A DNA stretch of 64,000 bases. Source: an uncultured Clostridia bacterium. GTDB taxonomy: Bacteria; Bacillota; Clostridia; TANB77; CAG-508. The stretch is from contig CAQDYY010000001.1 of NCBI GenBank assembly GCA_948777935.1, positions 310,001 through 374,000 on the forward strand. The letters run 5' to 3'. A program made the translations under genes and the position numbers. Every line of letters begins with the position of its first letter. Positions within the stretch are counted from its first letter, which is position 1. Positions 36,707-46,541 of this stretch are shown one piece after another. Under the pieces are notes generated by a model. It saw nothing but the letters and a program-made list of their open reading frames with translations, had not been told where the DNA came from and did not search any database.

Positions 36707-37846
36707 TTATTTTCTCCTTTTTGATAATACATTTGTTATTATAATAAATGCTACTGAAAATAAGAGCATTATTCCCATATTTGTTAATATAGGCTTTAAT
36801 GTTTCAAAATTAATTGTTTCTAAGTTTGTTACCATTTCATTATTGCTAATGTAATAATAACTTGGCAAAATATGTGCTATTTTTAATACAAAATCTGGTA
36901 GCCATTCCATTGGTACAAATGCTCCACATAAGAAGCTTGAGCCTAATGCTACTACATTTACAATTCCGTTAATTGCATTTTTATTGTTTACTACACTTCC
37001 TATAAGAAATGCGATTGTTAATGCACATATAGTAAAAACAAATGAATTTATCATATATACAATTCCTTGTGTGCTAAACATTATATCTCCAACAAATGCA
37101 AAACTTAAAACAACATATAATAACCATAATACTATTGCAAATAGCCCATTTGATATTAACAAGATTCTATTGTGCTTTTTATAAGTCATAGAACTAATTA
37201 TGGTCCTTTTTCGTACTTTCTCTTCTCTAAAGCTAGATAAAATTAAGCAAATTACATATACTGCTCCTGCTAAAATACTATAACTTGCAAAATTGTAGTA
37301 AAATGTTGCTTTTGATAAACTGTTAGTATCTAGTGTTGTTGTTTTTTGAATATTTACTTCTTCTAATAATGTTTCATTTATTTTTTCTATTAGTTCATCT
37401 TCGTTTTCTATTTCTTTTGCATAAACATTTTGTACCTTTATGTATCTTGAAAGTATCATTTCTGCATAACTTCCACCATAATCTCCTGCACTTTTTATTT
37501 CTATTTCTGGATTTTTTCCATTTAATACATCTTGTCTATAATTTTTTGGTATATACACAATATAGCTTACATCTCTATAAAATAATGCATCATTTATTGC
37601 TTCTTCATTATCTTCAACTTTAATAATATTAGTGTTCTTTTCTATATAATCACTTAAGTTTTTACTAATCCCAATATTTTCATCATTATTTATTATTAAA
37701 ACATCTGGCTTGCTTGCTACAAAATTTGTAGAATTTTCACTTGTTTGCATGTTAATTCCACCAAATACAAGTAATATTATAGTGTATAAAATAATAACGA
37801 ATTTGTTTTTATTTAGTACTTTTAAAAATGTTTTAAATACTGTCAT
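36707..37846 (-). CDS. ABC-2-type permease (YhgE/Pip-like) of the second exporter
   Basis: 379 residues. One N-terminal helix (FVIILYTIILLVFGGINMQ), a large extracytoplasmic domain (~35-185), then five helices. Layout fits ABC-2 permeases. Overlaps the neighbouring permease by 14 bases; the three genes 36707-39953 form one operon. Confidence 0.83.
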   Translation of the reverse strand: MTVFKTFLKVLNKNKFVIILYTIILLVFGGINMQTSENSTNFVASKPDVLIINNDENIGISKNLSDYIEKNTNIIKVEDNEEAINDALFYRDVSYIVYIPKNYRQDVLNGKNPEIEIKSAGDYGGSYAEMILSRYIKVQNVYAKEIENEDELIEKINETLLEEVNIQKTTTLDTNSLSKATFYYNFASYSILAGAVYVICLILSSFREEKVRKRTIISSMTYKKHNRILLISNGLFAIVLWLLYVVLSFAFVGDIMFSTQGIVYMINSFVFTICALTIAFLIGSVVNNKNAINGIVNVVALGSSFLCGAFVPMEWLPDFVLKIAHILPSYYYISNNEMVTNLETINFETLKPILTNMGIMLLFSVAFIIITNVLSKRRK

Positions 37847-39014
37847 ATTTCTGCCTCCTTAATCCTCCAATAGATATAAGTATCATAACAACTGAGAATA
37901 TAAGTAAACTTGCTATATTAAAGAAATATCTATTAAAAGTATCGTAATAATATAAGGCATAAAATCCGTCTGTAATCATACTTGCTGGGTTTAACATATT
38001 TACTATTGGAACGTTTTTATCTATTACATATTTCATTGTAATTCCCATCATTCCAGATAAAAAGCATCCAAACATAGTAACTGCTATTAAAATTCCTGTT
38101 TTTGCTTTATCATTAGCTTTTATTAATGTAGCAATTGCTACGCCAAGAGATAAACCTGCTAAACTTCCTACTAGTGCTAAAAGGATAACAAGTGGTAAGT
38201 TTGTTCCATAATCTACTTTTAAAACAAATATTGTATATGCAAATAATATAACAAGTCCTATTATTTGTGTTATATAACTTGCACATAGGCTTGAAATTAT
38301 TAGTTTTCCTTTATGAAGAGGTGCTGTAGCTACTCTTTTTCCTACACTTTCCATATTTGCCATGTTATGATTTACAACTACCATAGATAATATTCCACCA
38401 TATAGGCATGTCATTGCAATTAATGTGTAAAATTCTATCATTGTATAGCTTAAATTTGAATTTGATATGTTTTTTAATTTTGTATCGTCTTTCTCTACTA
38501 TTTTAGATACTTCTTCATATATTTTTTCATAATCTACTTGATAATTTCCTGATACTATTTCTTCTTCTATCTTCTTTTTAGCTATTTCATCTACTATTTT
38601 TCCAGTTTGCAAGATTTCTTCTGTAACGTATTTTATTACAGTTTCATTAGTTCCATTTGATTTAATAACTACATTTGCCTTATCATCTTCTAAAATTATA
38701 TATCCTGATATTTTATCATCTTGTAATAGTGTGTTAGCTTCTTCTTTAGTTGTATATTTAGTCTCAAATAAGCTATCTTCATTTTCCTTATCACTTAGGT
38801 TATCAAATGCTTCTTTTATAAATTCATTACTTTTTAAATCTTCATTTTCTACAATTGCAATATTTATAATGTCCATTTTTTCGCTATTTTCAATATTAGA
38901 AAATGCCATATTAAAGAATGTTCCTAATATGATTGGAAATGCAAATGTCCAAAATATTAGCATTTTATCTCTAAATAAAGTTTTAAAGGCATACTTAAAA
39001 ATATGTATAAACAT
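37833..39014 (-). CDS. ABC-2-type permease of the second exporter
   Basis: 393 residues, same architecture as its neighbour: N-terminal helix DKMLIFWTFAFPIILGTFFN, extracytoplasmic loop, five C-terminal helices. The start codon overlaps the end of the ATPase gene. Probably forms a heterodimer with the 36707 product. Confidence 0.83.
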   Translation of the reverse strand: MFIHIFKYAFKTLFRDKMLIFWTFAFPIILGTFFNMAFSNIENSEKMDIINIAIVENEDLKSNEFIKEAFDNLSDKENEDSLFETKYTTKEEANTLLQDDKISGYIILEDDKANVVIKSNGTNETVIKYVTEEILQTGKIVDEIAKKKIEEEIVSGNYQVDYEKIYEEVSKIVEKDDTKLKNISNSNLSYTMIEFYTLIAMTCLYGGILSMVVVNHNMANMESVGKRVATAPLHKGKLIISSLCASYITQIIGLVILFAYTIFVLKVDYGTNLPLVILLALVGSLAGLSLGVAIATLIKANDKAKTGILIAVTMFGCFLSGMMGITMKYVIDKNVPIVNMLNPASMITDGFYALYYYDTFNRYFFNIASLLIFSVVMILISIGGLRRQKYDSI

Positions 39015-39953
39015 TAATCTCTAAGCTCCTTTCCAGTTAATTCTAAAAATACATCGTTAAGCGTTGGTCTTTCAGAGTAAATTTTATTATAATTAACTTG
39101 CTTTTGCTTTAAAAATTCAATTAAATCTCCTAAGTTGTTTTTTCCGGCAGTGTATGTAATAACTAGTACATTATCTTTATATTGTACTTCACTTACATTA
39201 TCTAATTTCTTTACTTCTTCTATTATCTCTTCTGGTAAACGATTTATTTCTACTGTTACTTTTTCTTCTATTTTTGCTTTTTTCTTTAATTCATCAGATG
39301 TGCCAGTAGCAATTATTTTTCCTTTATCTAGAATGATGATACGGTCACATATAATTTCTACTTCTTCCATATAGTGTGTTGTATATACAATTGTTGCACC
39401 ATTATCTCTTAGTTTTTGTATTCCATCTAATATATTATTTCTACTTTGTGGGTCAACTGCAACAGTTGGTTCATCTAAGAAGATTAATTGTGGTTTATGT
39501 GCAATTCCACATGCTATATTTAGTCTTCTTAAAAGCCCTCCTGATAATTGCTTTGGATAGAACTTTTTAAATTCTTCTAGCCCTACTAATTGTATTGCAT
39601 CTTCTATATATTGCTTTCTTGTATTTTTATCTTTTATATAAAGACCACAAAAATAGTCGATATTTTCATATACTGTTAATTCCTCAAAAACTGCTACATC
39701 TTGAAATATAACCCCTAGCTTTTGTTTTATATCATAAGAATCTGGTTTCATTTCCTTATCAAATATTTTTATACTTCCTTTGTTAAATTTTAATAGTGAT
39801 AATATACAATTAATAGTAGTAGATTTTCCACTACCATTTGGTCCGAAGTAGACCTAATATTTCACCTTCATGTACTTCAAAAGACAAATCATCTATTGCC
39901 TTTAACTCTTTATACTCTTTAGTTAAGTTTTTCACTTCTATAACATTATTCAT
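39014..39953 (-). CDS. ABC transporter ATP-binding protein with a +1 frameshift site in Walker A
   Basis: 312 residues when read as 39953-39846 plus 39844-39014. Segment 1 is MNNVIEVKNLTKEYKELKAI ... GEILGLL; at CTT C|GGA CCA the frame changes and Walker A (GPNGSGKSTTI) follows. Downstream are the signature KQLSGGLLRRLNIACG, Walker B LIFLDEPTVAVDP and TTHYMEE. Without the shift translation stops five codons after the site, before the P-loop, and no ATPase would be made for an otherwise intact three-gene exporter operon. Confidence 0.92.
39842..39845 (-). other. +1 frameshift site, ABC ATPase Walker A (CGGA)
   Basis: Minus strand ..CTA CTT C|GGA CCA AAT GGT.. Skipping C at 39845 supplies the first glycine of Walker A. 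Zero frame: CGG ACC AAA TGG TAG. Confidence 0.93.
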
Positions 39954-40020
39954 TTCAAAAATCGTTCCTTTCTTTTTTATAGATGCATTATAGCATAGAA
40001 ACACTTTTTTGTATATATAT

Positions 40021-40055
40021 AATGCAGAACAAATGTAAAGTTTTGTTCTGCATTT
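40021..40055 (-). terminator. Terminator after the M20 hydrolase gene
   Basis: AATGCAGAACAAA and TTTGTTCTGCATT arms around an 8-9-base loop, just below the stop codon. Confidence 0.7.
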
Positions 40056-40067
40056 TCCTTTTATTTA

Positions 40068-41424
40068 TTATATTACCATACTATTATCCTTTTCTAGCTT
40101 TATATTTTTATCTTTCTTATTTTGTTTTTTAGTTTTTCCTTCTTCTTTTACAGCATATTTGTCTTTAAATTTTTCTTTTAAAAGTTCTTGAGCCATTGCT
40201 ACAAAGATACGTGTTGCAGGATTAATATATTTTGGCCATGTTTGTTCTTGTGAATTATGACTTCCTCCAGTAGATGGAATAAATATCATTGTTTTCTTTT
40301 TTGCAGGTATATAACCTGTATCTTGTCCTGCATATGATGGCATTTCTAAATAACGTATATCTTCTTTTTCGCAAACTTCTGCTATTTTTTCATTTAATTT
40401 TTTGTTTGTGCTAATTGGTGTTCCTTTTGATACTACTGTTGTTTCAATTTTAGTTCTTGTTTTCTTTTCTGCTTTTTTCTTTATTTTTTCAAAATCTTCT
40501 AATGCTTTCTCTGGTGTATTGTCTCCAACAAGACGGATATCAATATCTGCATTAGCTTTAGCCGGTGTTTGATTAAAGCTTCTTTTATGTTCTGGTGTTT
40601 CTAGTTCTAATTGGTCTGCTCTTCCTAAAGCTTGTTTCTCATATTTAATCGCTAGTTTTCTTATTTGGTTTCCAATATATGAAACTGCAGTAGATGCATT
40701 GCTTCGTTCATTCATAGGTGTAGAACCAGTATGGTCTGCTTTTCCTTGTACATTATATCTAATTCTTAATGATGAACCAATCTGGTTAACAATACCTATA
40801 ATATCTTTTTTATGTTTTCTATATTCTCTATCTAAACTATCATATTGTTCTGTATGTACTTCTAAAGAATAATCTACCATATCAAATATTTTTTCTACTT
40901 CTTTAATATCTGGCACTTGTTCTTTTAATAAAGCTCTTGAAAAATCAATTGCTTCTTTTAATGTAACATCTCCTTTACTCCTACCAACTATAGAATTAAA
41001 GTCCTCTTTTTTAATATTTCCATTTAAGTATTTACTTCCTACACAAGCATTTCCAAATCTACTAGATTCTTCACAAGCATATATTACTACTTTTAGAATT
41101 CCATTTATTTTCCCACTTTTTATTAGCTCTTCTGCTGTTTGTAATGCAACTGCTACACCAACACTTCCATCATATTGTCCTCCATTATATACAGAATCTG
41201 TATGTGAACCAATAGCTAGTGTTTTTGTAGGGTTGTTTCCTAATGCAATACTTCCACAAATGTTTCCGTGCTTCATCCATAGTAATTTCTGTAATACCTA
41301 TTTCTTTCATTTTGTTAATTGCTTTTACTTTATATTCTACATCTTCTTTTGTATATGCAACCCTATTTATAGGTTCATTTTTATCAAATTCAAAAAAATC
41401 TTCAAGTTTTACTATTTCTCCCAC
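40068..41424 (-). CDS. M20-family amidohydrolase (carbamoylase/allantoate type), with a +1 frameshift site
   Basis: 451 residues when read as 41424-41269 plus 41267-40068. The frame changes in MDEA-GNICGSIALG (GAA GCA C|GGA AAC). Zinc-binding motifs follow: AIGSHTDSVYNGGQYDGSVG, ACEESSRFGNACVGS, and SYAGQDTGYIPAKK. The family hydrolyses N-carbamoyl amino acids or ureido compounds. Starts at GTG, 9 bases from AAGGAGAG. The Lys-rich C-terminal tail (KTKKQNKKDKNIKLEKDN) is unusual for the family. Confidence 0.88.
41265..41268 (-). other. +1 frameshift site, M20 hydrolase (CGGA)
   Basis: Minus strand ..GAA GCA C|GGA AAC ATT TGT GGA.. Skipping C at 41268 restores DEAGNICGS, a conserved family segment. 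Confidence 0.92.
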
Positions 41425-41578
41425 TTACATTCTCTCCTTATTGTTTAATATAAATTGCATTATATCACATTATGTATACTCTTGTAAATGTTTTTTTAGA
41501 ATTACATTATTTTAAATATTTCAAGCATATATTCTTAAATTTAGTTTATACTATTTTCATAAATATGGAGGTGATTTT

Positions 41579-42130
41579 TTGAAGTTAACAATATGTGAAT
41601 TAAGCTATTTAAATGAATTAATTTCAAGTTGTGTTAATACTATTACTTGTATGTCTCTTTTTAAAAACCAAGTAACTAATGAGGAATTAAAATCTATACT
41701 AAACACACATTTTCCAATACATGTAGAAGATTATAATAAAAAAGTTGAATTTGTAAAAAATGTAGATACTGCAAGTGGTAAATTAAATGTTCCTGAACTT
41801 AATACTTCTATTTTTTCAGAAGATGTATGTAAAACAAAACCAGCTACATCATGTACAGTAAATACAAATGTTACAAATCTTAATGATAGAGAAATTGCGT
41901 TATCTTACTTTTTAACTCTAAAAAGAGCAGGGAAAGAATATGCTATTGCTTCTATGGAAGCTACAAACCCTAAATTAAGACAATTTTTAAAAGATGCTTA
42001 TACCATGAGTTGCAACCATTCTTTTGAAGTATATGAATGGTTAGCTAAAAATAATTTCTACCCACTTGTTATTACAACAGATGAACAAACTGGTACAATT
42101 GCTAGCATTTATAATACAATTCCTATATAG
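41579..42130 (+). CDS. CotF-like spore coat protein
   Basis: 183 residues, TTG start six bases after GGAGGTGA. Two ferritin-like halves: LTICELSYLNELISSCVNTI and NDREIALSYFLTLKRAGKEYA, matching CotF-family coat proteins. Supports a spore-forming ancestry. Single gene, opposite in direction to its neighbours. Confidence 0.78.
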   Translation: MKLTICELSYLNELISSCVNTITCMSLFKNQVTNEELKSILNTHFPIHVEDYNKKVEFVKNVDTASGKLNVPELNTSIFSEDVCKTKPATSCTVNTNVTNLNDREIALSYFLTLKRAGKEYAIASMEATNPKLRQFLKDAYTMSCNHSFEVYEWLAKNNFYPLVITTDEQTGTIASIYNTIPI

Positions 42131-42145
42131 CACAATAAAACTTAC

Positions 42146-42183
42146 AAAAAGCAAATGCCTATTCTTCTTAGCATTTGCTTTTT
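42146..42183. terminator. Bidirectional terminator, coat gene / rubrerythrin
   Basis: AAAAAGCAAATGC and GCATTTGCTTTTT arms between convergent genes. Confidence 0.8.
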
Positions 42184-42191
42184 ATACATTT

Positions 42192-42731
42192 TTAATAATT
42201 TTCAGCTTTTATTTCAAAATATGCTTGTGGATGGTTACAAACTGGGCATACTTCTGGTGCTTTTTTTCCAATAACAATATGTCCACAATTTCTACATTTC
42301 CAAATACGGTCACCATCTTTACTAAATACTAATTCATTTTCTACATTATCTAGTAATTTTCTATATCTTTCTTCATGCTCTTTTTCAATTTTTCCAACTT
42401 CTTCGAATAAATATGCTATATGATTGAACCCTTCTTCTTTTGCTTCTTTTGCCATTCTAGCATACATATCTGTCCATTCAAAGTTTTCGCCAGCAGCTGC
42501 ATCTTTTAAGTTTTCTTCTGTTGATGGCACTTCTCCACCATGTAATAATTTAAACCATATTTTAGCATGTTCTTTTTCATTATCTGCTGTTTCTAAAAAT
42601 ATAGCTGCTAATTGCTCATATCCTTCTTTTTTTGCTTTACTAGCATAATATGTATATTTGCTTCTTGCTTGTGTTTCTCCTGCAAATGCCTCTCTTAAAT
42701 TTTGTTCTGTTTTTGAACCTTTTAAATCCAT
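42192..42731 (-). CDS. rbr: Rubrerythrin
   Basis: 179 residues. Ferritin-like diiron domain (AFAGETQARSKYTYYASKAK; ETADNEKEHAKIWFK; VGKIEKEHEERYRKL) and C-terminal rubredoxin domain WKCRNCGHIVIG...CPVCNHP with two CxxC pairs. Peroxide reductase typical of anaerobes. Confidence 0.95.
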   Translation of the reverse strand: MDLKGSKTEQNLREAFAGETQARSKYTYYASKAKKEGYEQLAAIFLETADNEKEHAKIWFKLLHGGEVPSTEENLKDAAAGENFEWTDMYARMAKEAKEEGFNHIAYLFEEVGKIEKEHEERYRKLLDNVENELVFSKDGDRIWKCRNCGHIVIGKKAPEVCPVCNHPQAYFEIKAENY

Positions 42732-42833
42732 AAATATTCCCTCCTATTAAAACTTTTTTATTATTAATTAAAACATTTATATTCTATCACATTTTTATAA
42801 AAAATCAACACCAATTTTATAAAAGCGCACAGT

Positions 42834-43704
42834 TTAAAATTCATTTATAACATCTTCTACACATGTTATGCATTTTGCACCTTGTTTAATTAATTCATTT
42901 GTTCCCACCGAACTAGAGCTCGTAATATTTCCGTGGTATTACAAACACATCTTTCCCTTGTTCTAATGCAAAATCTACTGTATTTAATGTTCCACTTTTT
43001 TCTTTTGCTTCTACAACAATTATACTATCACTTAATCCACTAATAATTCTGTTCCTTGCTGGAAAGTTTAGCTTTGTTGGTTTAGTTCCTATTACATATT
43101 CTGATAAAATTAACCCTCCTGTTTTTAAAATTTGATTATATAAGATAGTATTTTCTTTTGGATAAATTTGATCTACTCCACTGCCTAAAACAGCTATTGT
43201 TTTTCCAGATGCTTGTATACATCCTAAATGAGAATAACTATCTATTCCTTTTGCCATTCCGCTAATAATACATATGTCTTTTTTTGCTAGTTCATATGAA
43301 AATTTTTTACTTATATGTTTTCCATATTCGCTACACTCTCTACATCCTACCATTGCAACTATTTTACTATGATTTATTAACGCTTTATTTCCTTTATAGT
43401 ATAAAACAACTGGCGAATCATATATGTTTTTTAGTTTTTCTGGATAATCTTTATCTTGTATTGTGATTATTCCTATATTGTATCTTTGCATATAACTTAT
43501 ATATTTACTTAGATTTTCTCTATATTTTAAATCTAGTATTTTATCTGCTAATTTTTCTCCAATTCCTCTTATATTTGTTAATTCTTCTTTTGATAATTTC
43601 CAGATTTGTTCTGGTGCTTCATATATTTCTAGTAATTGCTTTATTTTTATTGGTCCTAATCCTTCTATTCTTGATAACCATATCCAATAACATTGCTCAT
43701 TCAT
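42834..43704 (-). CDS. dprA: DNA-processing protein DprA with a +1 frameshift site
   Basis: 289 residues when read as 43704-42934 plus 42932-42834. N-terminal HhH (GLGPIKIKQLLEIYE), Rossmann core VAMVGCRECSEYGKHISKKF, GMAKGIDSYSHLGC and SEYVIGTKP. The frame changes in DVFVIP-GNITSSSSVGTNEL, the conserved VPGNI segment, then runs to a stop at 42834. Without the shift the protein ends after CGG AAA TAT TAC GAG CTC TAG and loses its last 32 residues. DprA loads RecA during transformation. Confidence 0.93.
42930..42933 (-). other. +1 frameshift site, dprA (CGGA)
   Basis: Minus strand ..ATA CCA C|GGA AAT ATT ACG.. Skipping C at 42933 restores IPGNIT and a normal C-terminus. Confidence 0.93.
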
Positions 43705-43733
43705 ACATTTACCTCCTGTTATATTTATTTTGA

Positions 43734-43785
43734 GGGCACAGTGGTGTCATGTCTCATGGGTATTCCCACAAACGATGCCCCTACA
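43734..43785. repeat. Dispersed ~50-bp intergenic repeat, copy B
   Basis: GGGCACAGTGGTGTCATGTC ... GGTATTCCC ... GATGCCCCTACA. An extended tail (to 43820) is shared with 56624-56666. Confidence 0.8.
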
Positions 43786-43826
43786 CTTTTAATTTAAAAT
43801 AGATTACTTTCCTATAATAGAACAAA

Positions 43827-43860
43827 AAAACAAAGGTAGCGTTAAGGCTCCCTTTGTTTT
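43827..43860 (-). terminator. Terminator after folD
   Basis: AAACAAAGGGAGCC and its loose complement, then a T-run on the minus strand, just below the folD stop. Confidence 0.75.
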
Positions 43861-43871
43861 TCCCCCCATTT

Positions 43872-44717
43872 TTAGTTTTCTCTATAGTGCGCTGCTTTTA
43901 CTACATTTGCCATAAGCATTGCTATAGTCATTGGTCCTACACCCCCTGGCACTGGTGTTATACATGATGCTTTTTCAGATACTTCAAAAAACTTTACATC
44001 CCCCAATAGTTTTCCTTCTTCTGTTCTGTTAATACCCACATCAATTACACAAGCACCATCTTTTACCATATTTGCTGTTACAAATTCTGGTTTTCCAATT
44101 GCAGCTATCAAAATATCTGCTTGTTTTGTTACTTCTTCTAAGTTTTTCGTTTTTGAATGACATATAGTAACTGTTGCATTTTTATTTAATAGGCATTGTA
44201 ATAATGGTTTTCCTACTATATTGCTTCTTCCAATAATAACTGCATGTGCACCTTCTATTGGTACATTATAAGTTTCTAGCATCTTAATAATTCCATATGG
44301 TGTACATGATACGAAGCAATCTTGATTTAAGCTTAATTTTCCTACATTTACTGGATTAAATCCATCTACATCTTTTTTAGGCTCAATTTTTCTAAATGCT
44401 TCATTTATATCTAAATGTTTTGGTATTGGACTCTGCAATAAAATACCATCAATGTTAATATCTTTGTTTAGTTTATCAATTAAGCTCAACAGCTCGTCCA
44501 TTGTAGTTTCTGTTTTTAGGAGAAACTCTTCATATTCAATTCCTAGTTCATTACATGCTTTAGATTTATTACGAACATATACTGCTGATGCTTTATCATC
44601 TCCTACCATAATAACTGCAAGCTTTGGATTAATTCCCTTACTTTTTAACATTTCTACTTCATCTTTTAAATTAGTTCGTATATTTTTTGCTAATTCTTTT
44701 CCATCTATTAATTTCAT
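43872..44717 (-). CDS. folD: Bifunctional methylenetetrahydrofolate dehydrogenase/cyclohydrolase
   Basis: 281 residues. YVRNKSKACNELGIEYEE, LQSPIPKHLDINEAFRKIEP, VDGFNPVNVGKL, IGRSNIVGKPL and PGGVGPMTIAMLMAN are diagnostic. Interconverts methylene-THF and formyl-THF. Confidence 0.96.
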   Translation of the reverse strand: MKLIDGKELAKNIRTNLKDEVEMLKSKGINPKLAVIMVGDDKASAVYVRNKSKACNELGIEYEEFLLKTETTMDELLSLIDKLNKDINIDGILLQSPIPKHLDINEAFRKIEPKKDVDGFNPVNVGKLSLNQDCFVSCTPYGIIKMLETYNVPIEGAHAVIIGRSNIVGKPLLQCLLNKNATVTICHSKTKNLEEVTKQADILIAAIGKPEFVTANMVKDGACVIDVGINRTEEGKLLGDVKFFEVSEKASCITPVPGGVGPMTIAMLMANVVKAAHYREN

Positions 44718-44796
44718 TTTTCTACCTCATTTTTTTATTAATTATATATAAAAGTACATTTTTTTGCAATCCTTTTTACATTTTTTCTTATGTATC

Positions 44797-44818
44797 CGTG
44801 TGTCAATTTTGACACACG
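44797..44818. promoter_or_regulatory. Palindrome before folD
   Basis: CGTGTGTCAATTTTGACACA then CG: 10-base arms, perfect inverted repeat, about 80 bases before the folD start and near the stop of the 44836 gene. Either terminator stem or operator. Confidence 0.4.
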
Positions 44819-44835
44819 ACTCAAAACTAAGCGTT

Positions 44836-45096
44836 TTAGCAACATTTTTTATCTTTTCTACTACATGCAAGTTGTACAATTCTTAAAACTACTAATAATG
44901 CTAATATAACAGCAACTGCAATGAATGCTCCTAATCCTAAAAGTACTAATATTCCTGTTAATGCTCCTATAATTAGTCCTAAAACAAATGCAAATGCAAC
45001 TAAAAGAATAGTTAATATTAAATCAACACAGCATCTTTTTTTACAACAACAGCATTTTATTTCTTCATAATAACATTTTGGCTCCATATCCATCAT
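44836..45096 (-). CDS. Small cysteine-rich membrane protein
   Basis: 86 residues. Cys-rich head KCYYEEIKCCCCKKRCC, two predicted helices (LILTILLVAFAFVLGLIIGA and LVLLGLGAFIAVAVILALLV), and a tail KKCC. Good ribosome site AAGGAGGTG. No characterised family; Cys clusters could bind metal or an iron-sulphur centre. Confidence 0.7.
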   Translation of the reverse strand: MMDMEPKCYYEEIKCCCCKKRCCVDLILTILLVAFAFVLGLIIGALTGILVLLGLGAFIAVAVILALLVVLRIVQLACSRKDKKCC

Positions 45097-45178
45097 ACTT
45101 CACCTCCTTATACACACTAGAAAGTGTCTATATGATATAATATGAATTTTCTATTTTTTAGTGACAAGTTTCGACGTT

Positions 45179-46399
45179 TTATTCATCCTTTTCTTCTCTT
45201 ACATTTAATAATTTATTCACTCTCATTTCTCCTGCTCTTGTTATAGTTTCATACCCATATTTTTTCTTTAATTCATGCATTACGTTTTCTATTTTTTCTT
45301 GCTTCTCATTCGTTTTTTCTTCAAATATTGATAATTGCATACTATCTTTATCTTGTAATTTACTAGTTTGTATTCCAATTAATCTAACTGCTCTATTTTT
45401 GTGTAAACTTGCTAACAGCTCTTTACATGCTTCATATATTTCTTTTGTAATATTGGTTGGTGAGTTTAATGTCTTTTGATGAGAATAATTAGCAAATTCT
45501 TTTGTTCTTATTTGTACACTTACCACGTTTGCTTTTAATTTATGCTTTCTCAAACGGAACGCCACTTGTTCTGACAATGCAAGTAATATTTCATTTAGTT
45601 TATTAATATTATAAATATCTTCTGGTAATGTAATAGAATTTCCAATGTTTTTGGGTTGTTCTTGTATGTATATAACTTCATTTTCATCTATGCCATTCGC
45701 ATATTCCCACATTAATTTTCCATGTTTTCCAAATCGTTTTATTAGTATTTTTTCATCTTGTTTTGCTAAATCTCCAATTGTTTTAATTCCTAATTGTTCT
45801 AACTTAGGAATACTTTTTCTTCCTACCATAAACAATTCTGATATAGGAAGTGTCCACATTTTTTTAGGTATTTCTTCTTTAAATAAAGTATGCACTTTAT
45901 CTGGTTTTGTAAAATCTGATGCCATTTTTGCAAGTAGCTTGTTATTTGAAACGCCTATATTTACTGTAAAACCTAAATTTTCTTTTACTCTTCTACTTAT
46001 TTCATATGCTTTATTTAATAATGTTTCATTTGGTGGTAAAAATAAAGTCATATCTAAAAAACATTCATCTATAGAAAAACGTTCAATTTGATCTGTATAT
46101 TCTAGTAATAATTGATATAATTCGTTAGAATGTTTTTTGTATGAGCTATAATCTCCCATAAATGCTTGCAAATTTGGACACTTTTTTCTTGCTTGGTAAA
46201 TTGGCTCTCCTGTTTTTATACCAAATTCCTTTGCTTTCATACTTTTAGCTAGAACAACACCATGTCTACTACTTTCATCTCCTCCAATAATAGCTGGAAT
46301 TGTTCTAATATCTATTTTTTCACAATTATGAAGCATGTCAATTGCTGTCCAAGATAAAAATGCATTATTTACATCCACATGTAAAATTTGTCTTTCCAT
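45179..46399 (-). CDS. dinB: DNA polymerase IV (Y family)
   Basis: 406 residues. Catalytic acidic motifs LHVDVNNAFLSWTAID and RFSIDECFLDM; little-finger region NVVSVQIRTKEF. Error-prone lesion bypass. Promoter contains a LexA box, so SOS-induced. Confidence 0.93.
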   Translation of the reverse strand: MERQILHVDVNNAFLSWTAIDMLHNCEKIDIRTIPAIIGGDESSRHGVVLAKSMKAKEFGIKTGEPIYQARKKCPNLQAFMGDYSSYKKHSNELYQLLLEYTDQIERFSIDECFLDMTLFLPPNETLLNKAYEISRRVKENLGFTVNIGVSNNKLLAKMASDFTKPDKVHTLFKEEIPKKMWTLPISELFMVGRKSIPKLEQLGIKTIGDLAKQDEKILIKRFGKHGKLMWEYANGIDENEVIYIQEQPKNIGNSITLPEDIYNINKLNEILLALSEQVAFRLRKHKLKANVVSVQIRTKEFANYSHQKTLNSPTNITKEIYEACKELLASLHKNRAVRLIGIQTSKLQDKDSMQLSIFEEKTNEKQEKIENVMHELKKKYGYETITRAGEMRVNKLLNVREEKDE

Positions 46400-46414
46400 A
46401 TTATCACCATTCCT

Positions 46415-46443
46415 ATTTTAGAACATATGTTTTTGTTTGTCAA
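46415..46443 (-). promoter_or_regulatory. SOS promoter of dinB (LexA box 46421-46432)
   Basis: Minus strand TTGACA (46438-46443), 17 bases, TAAAAT (46415-46420). AAACATATGTTC fills the end of the spacer, so repressor binding would block polymerase. Same architecture as 28576-28604. Confidence 0.85.
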
Positions 46444-46541
46444 TGTTTTTTAAATTTTTTTTAAATAATATAGACTTTTACTTTGTTTTTGTGTATTATA
46501 TTAAAATAAAAGTAAACAATAAAAATGGAGGAACTTAAATT

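Noticed and set aside
41233..41515. Plus-strand open frames opposite the M20 hydrolase gene
   Set aside because: No ribosome sites or homology; they mirror the real minus-strand gene.
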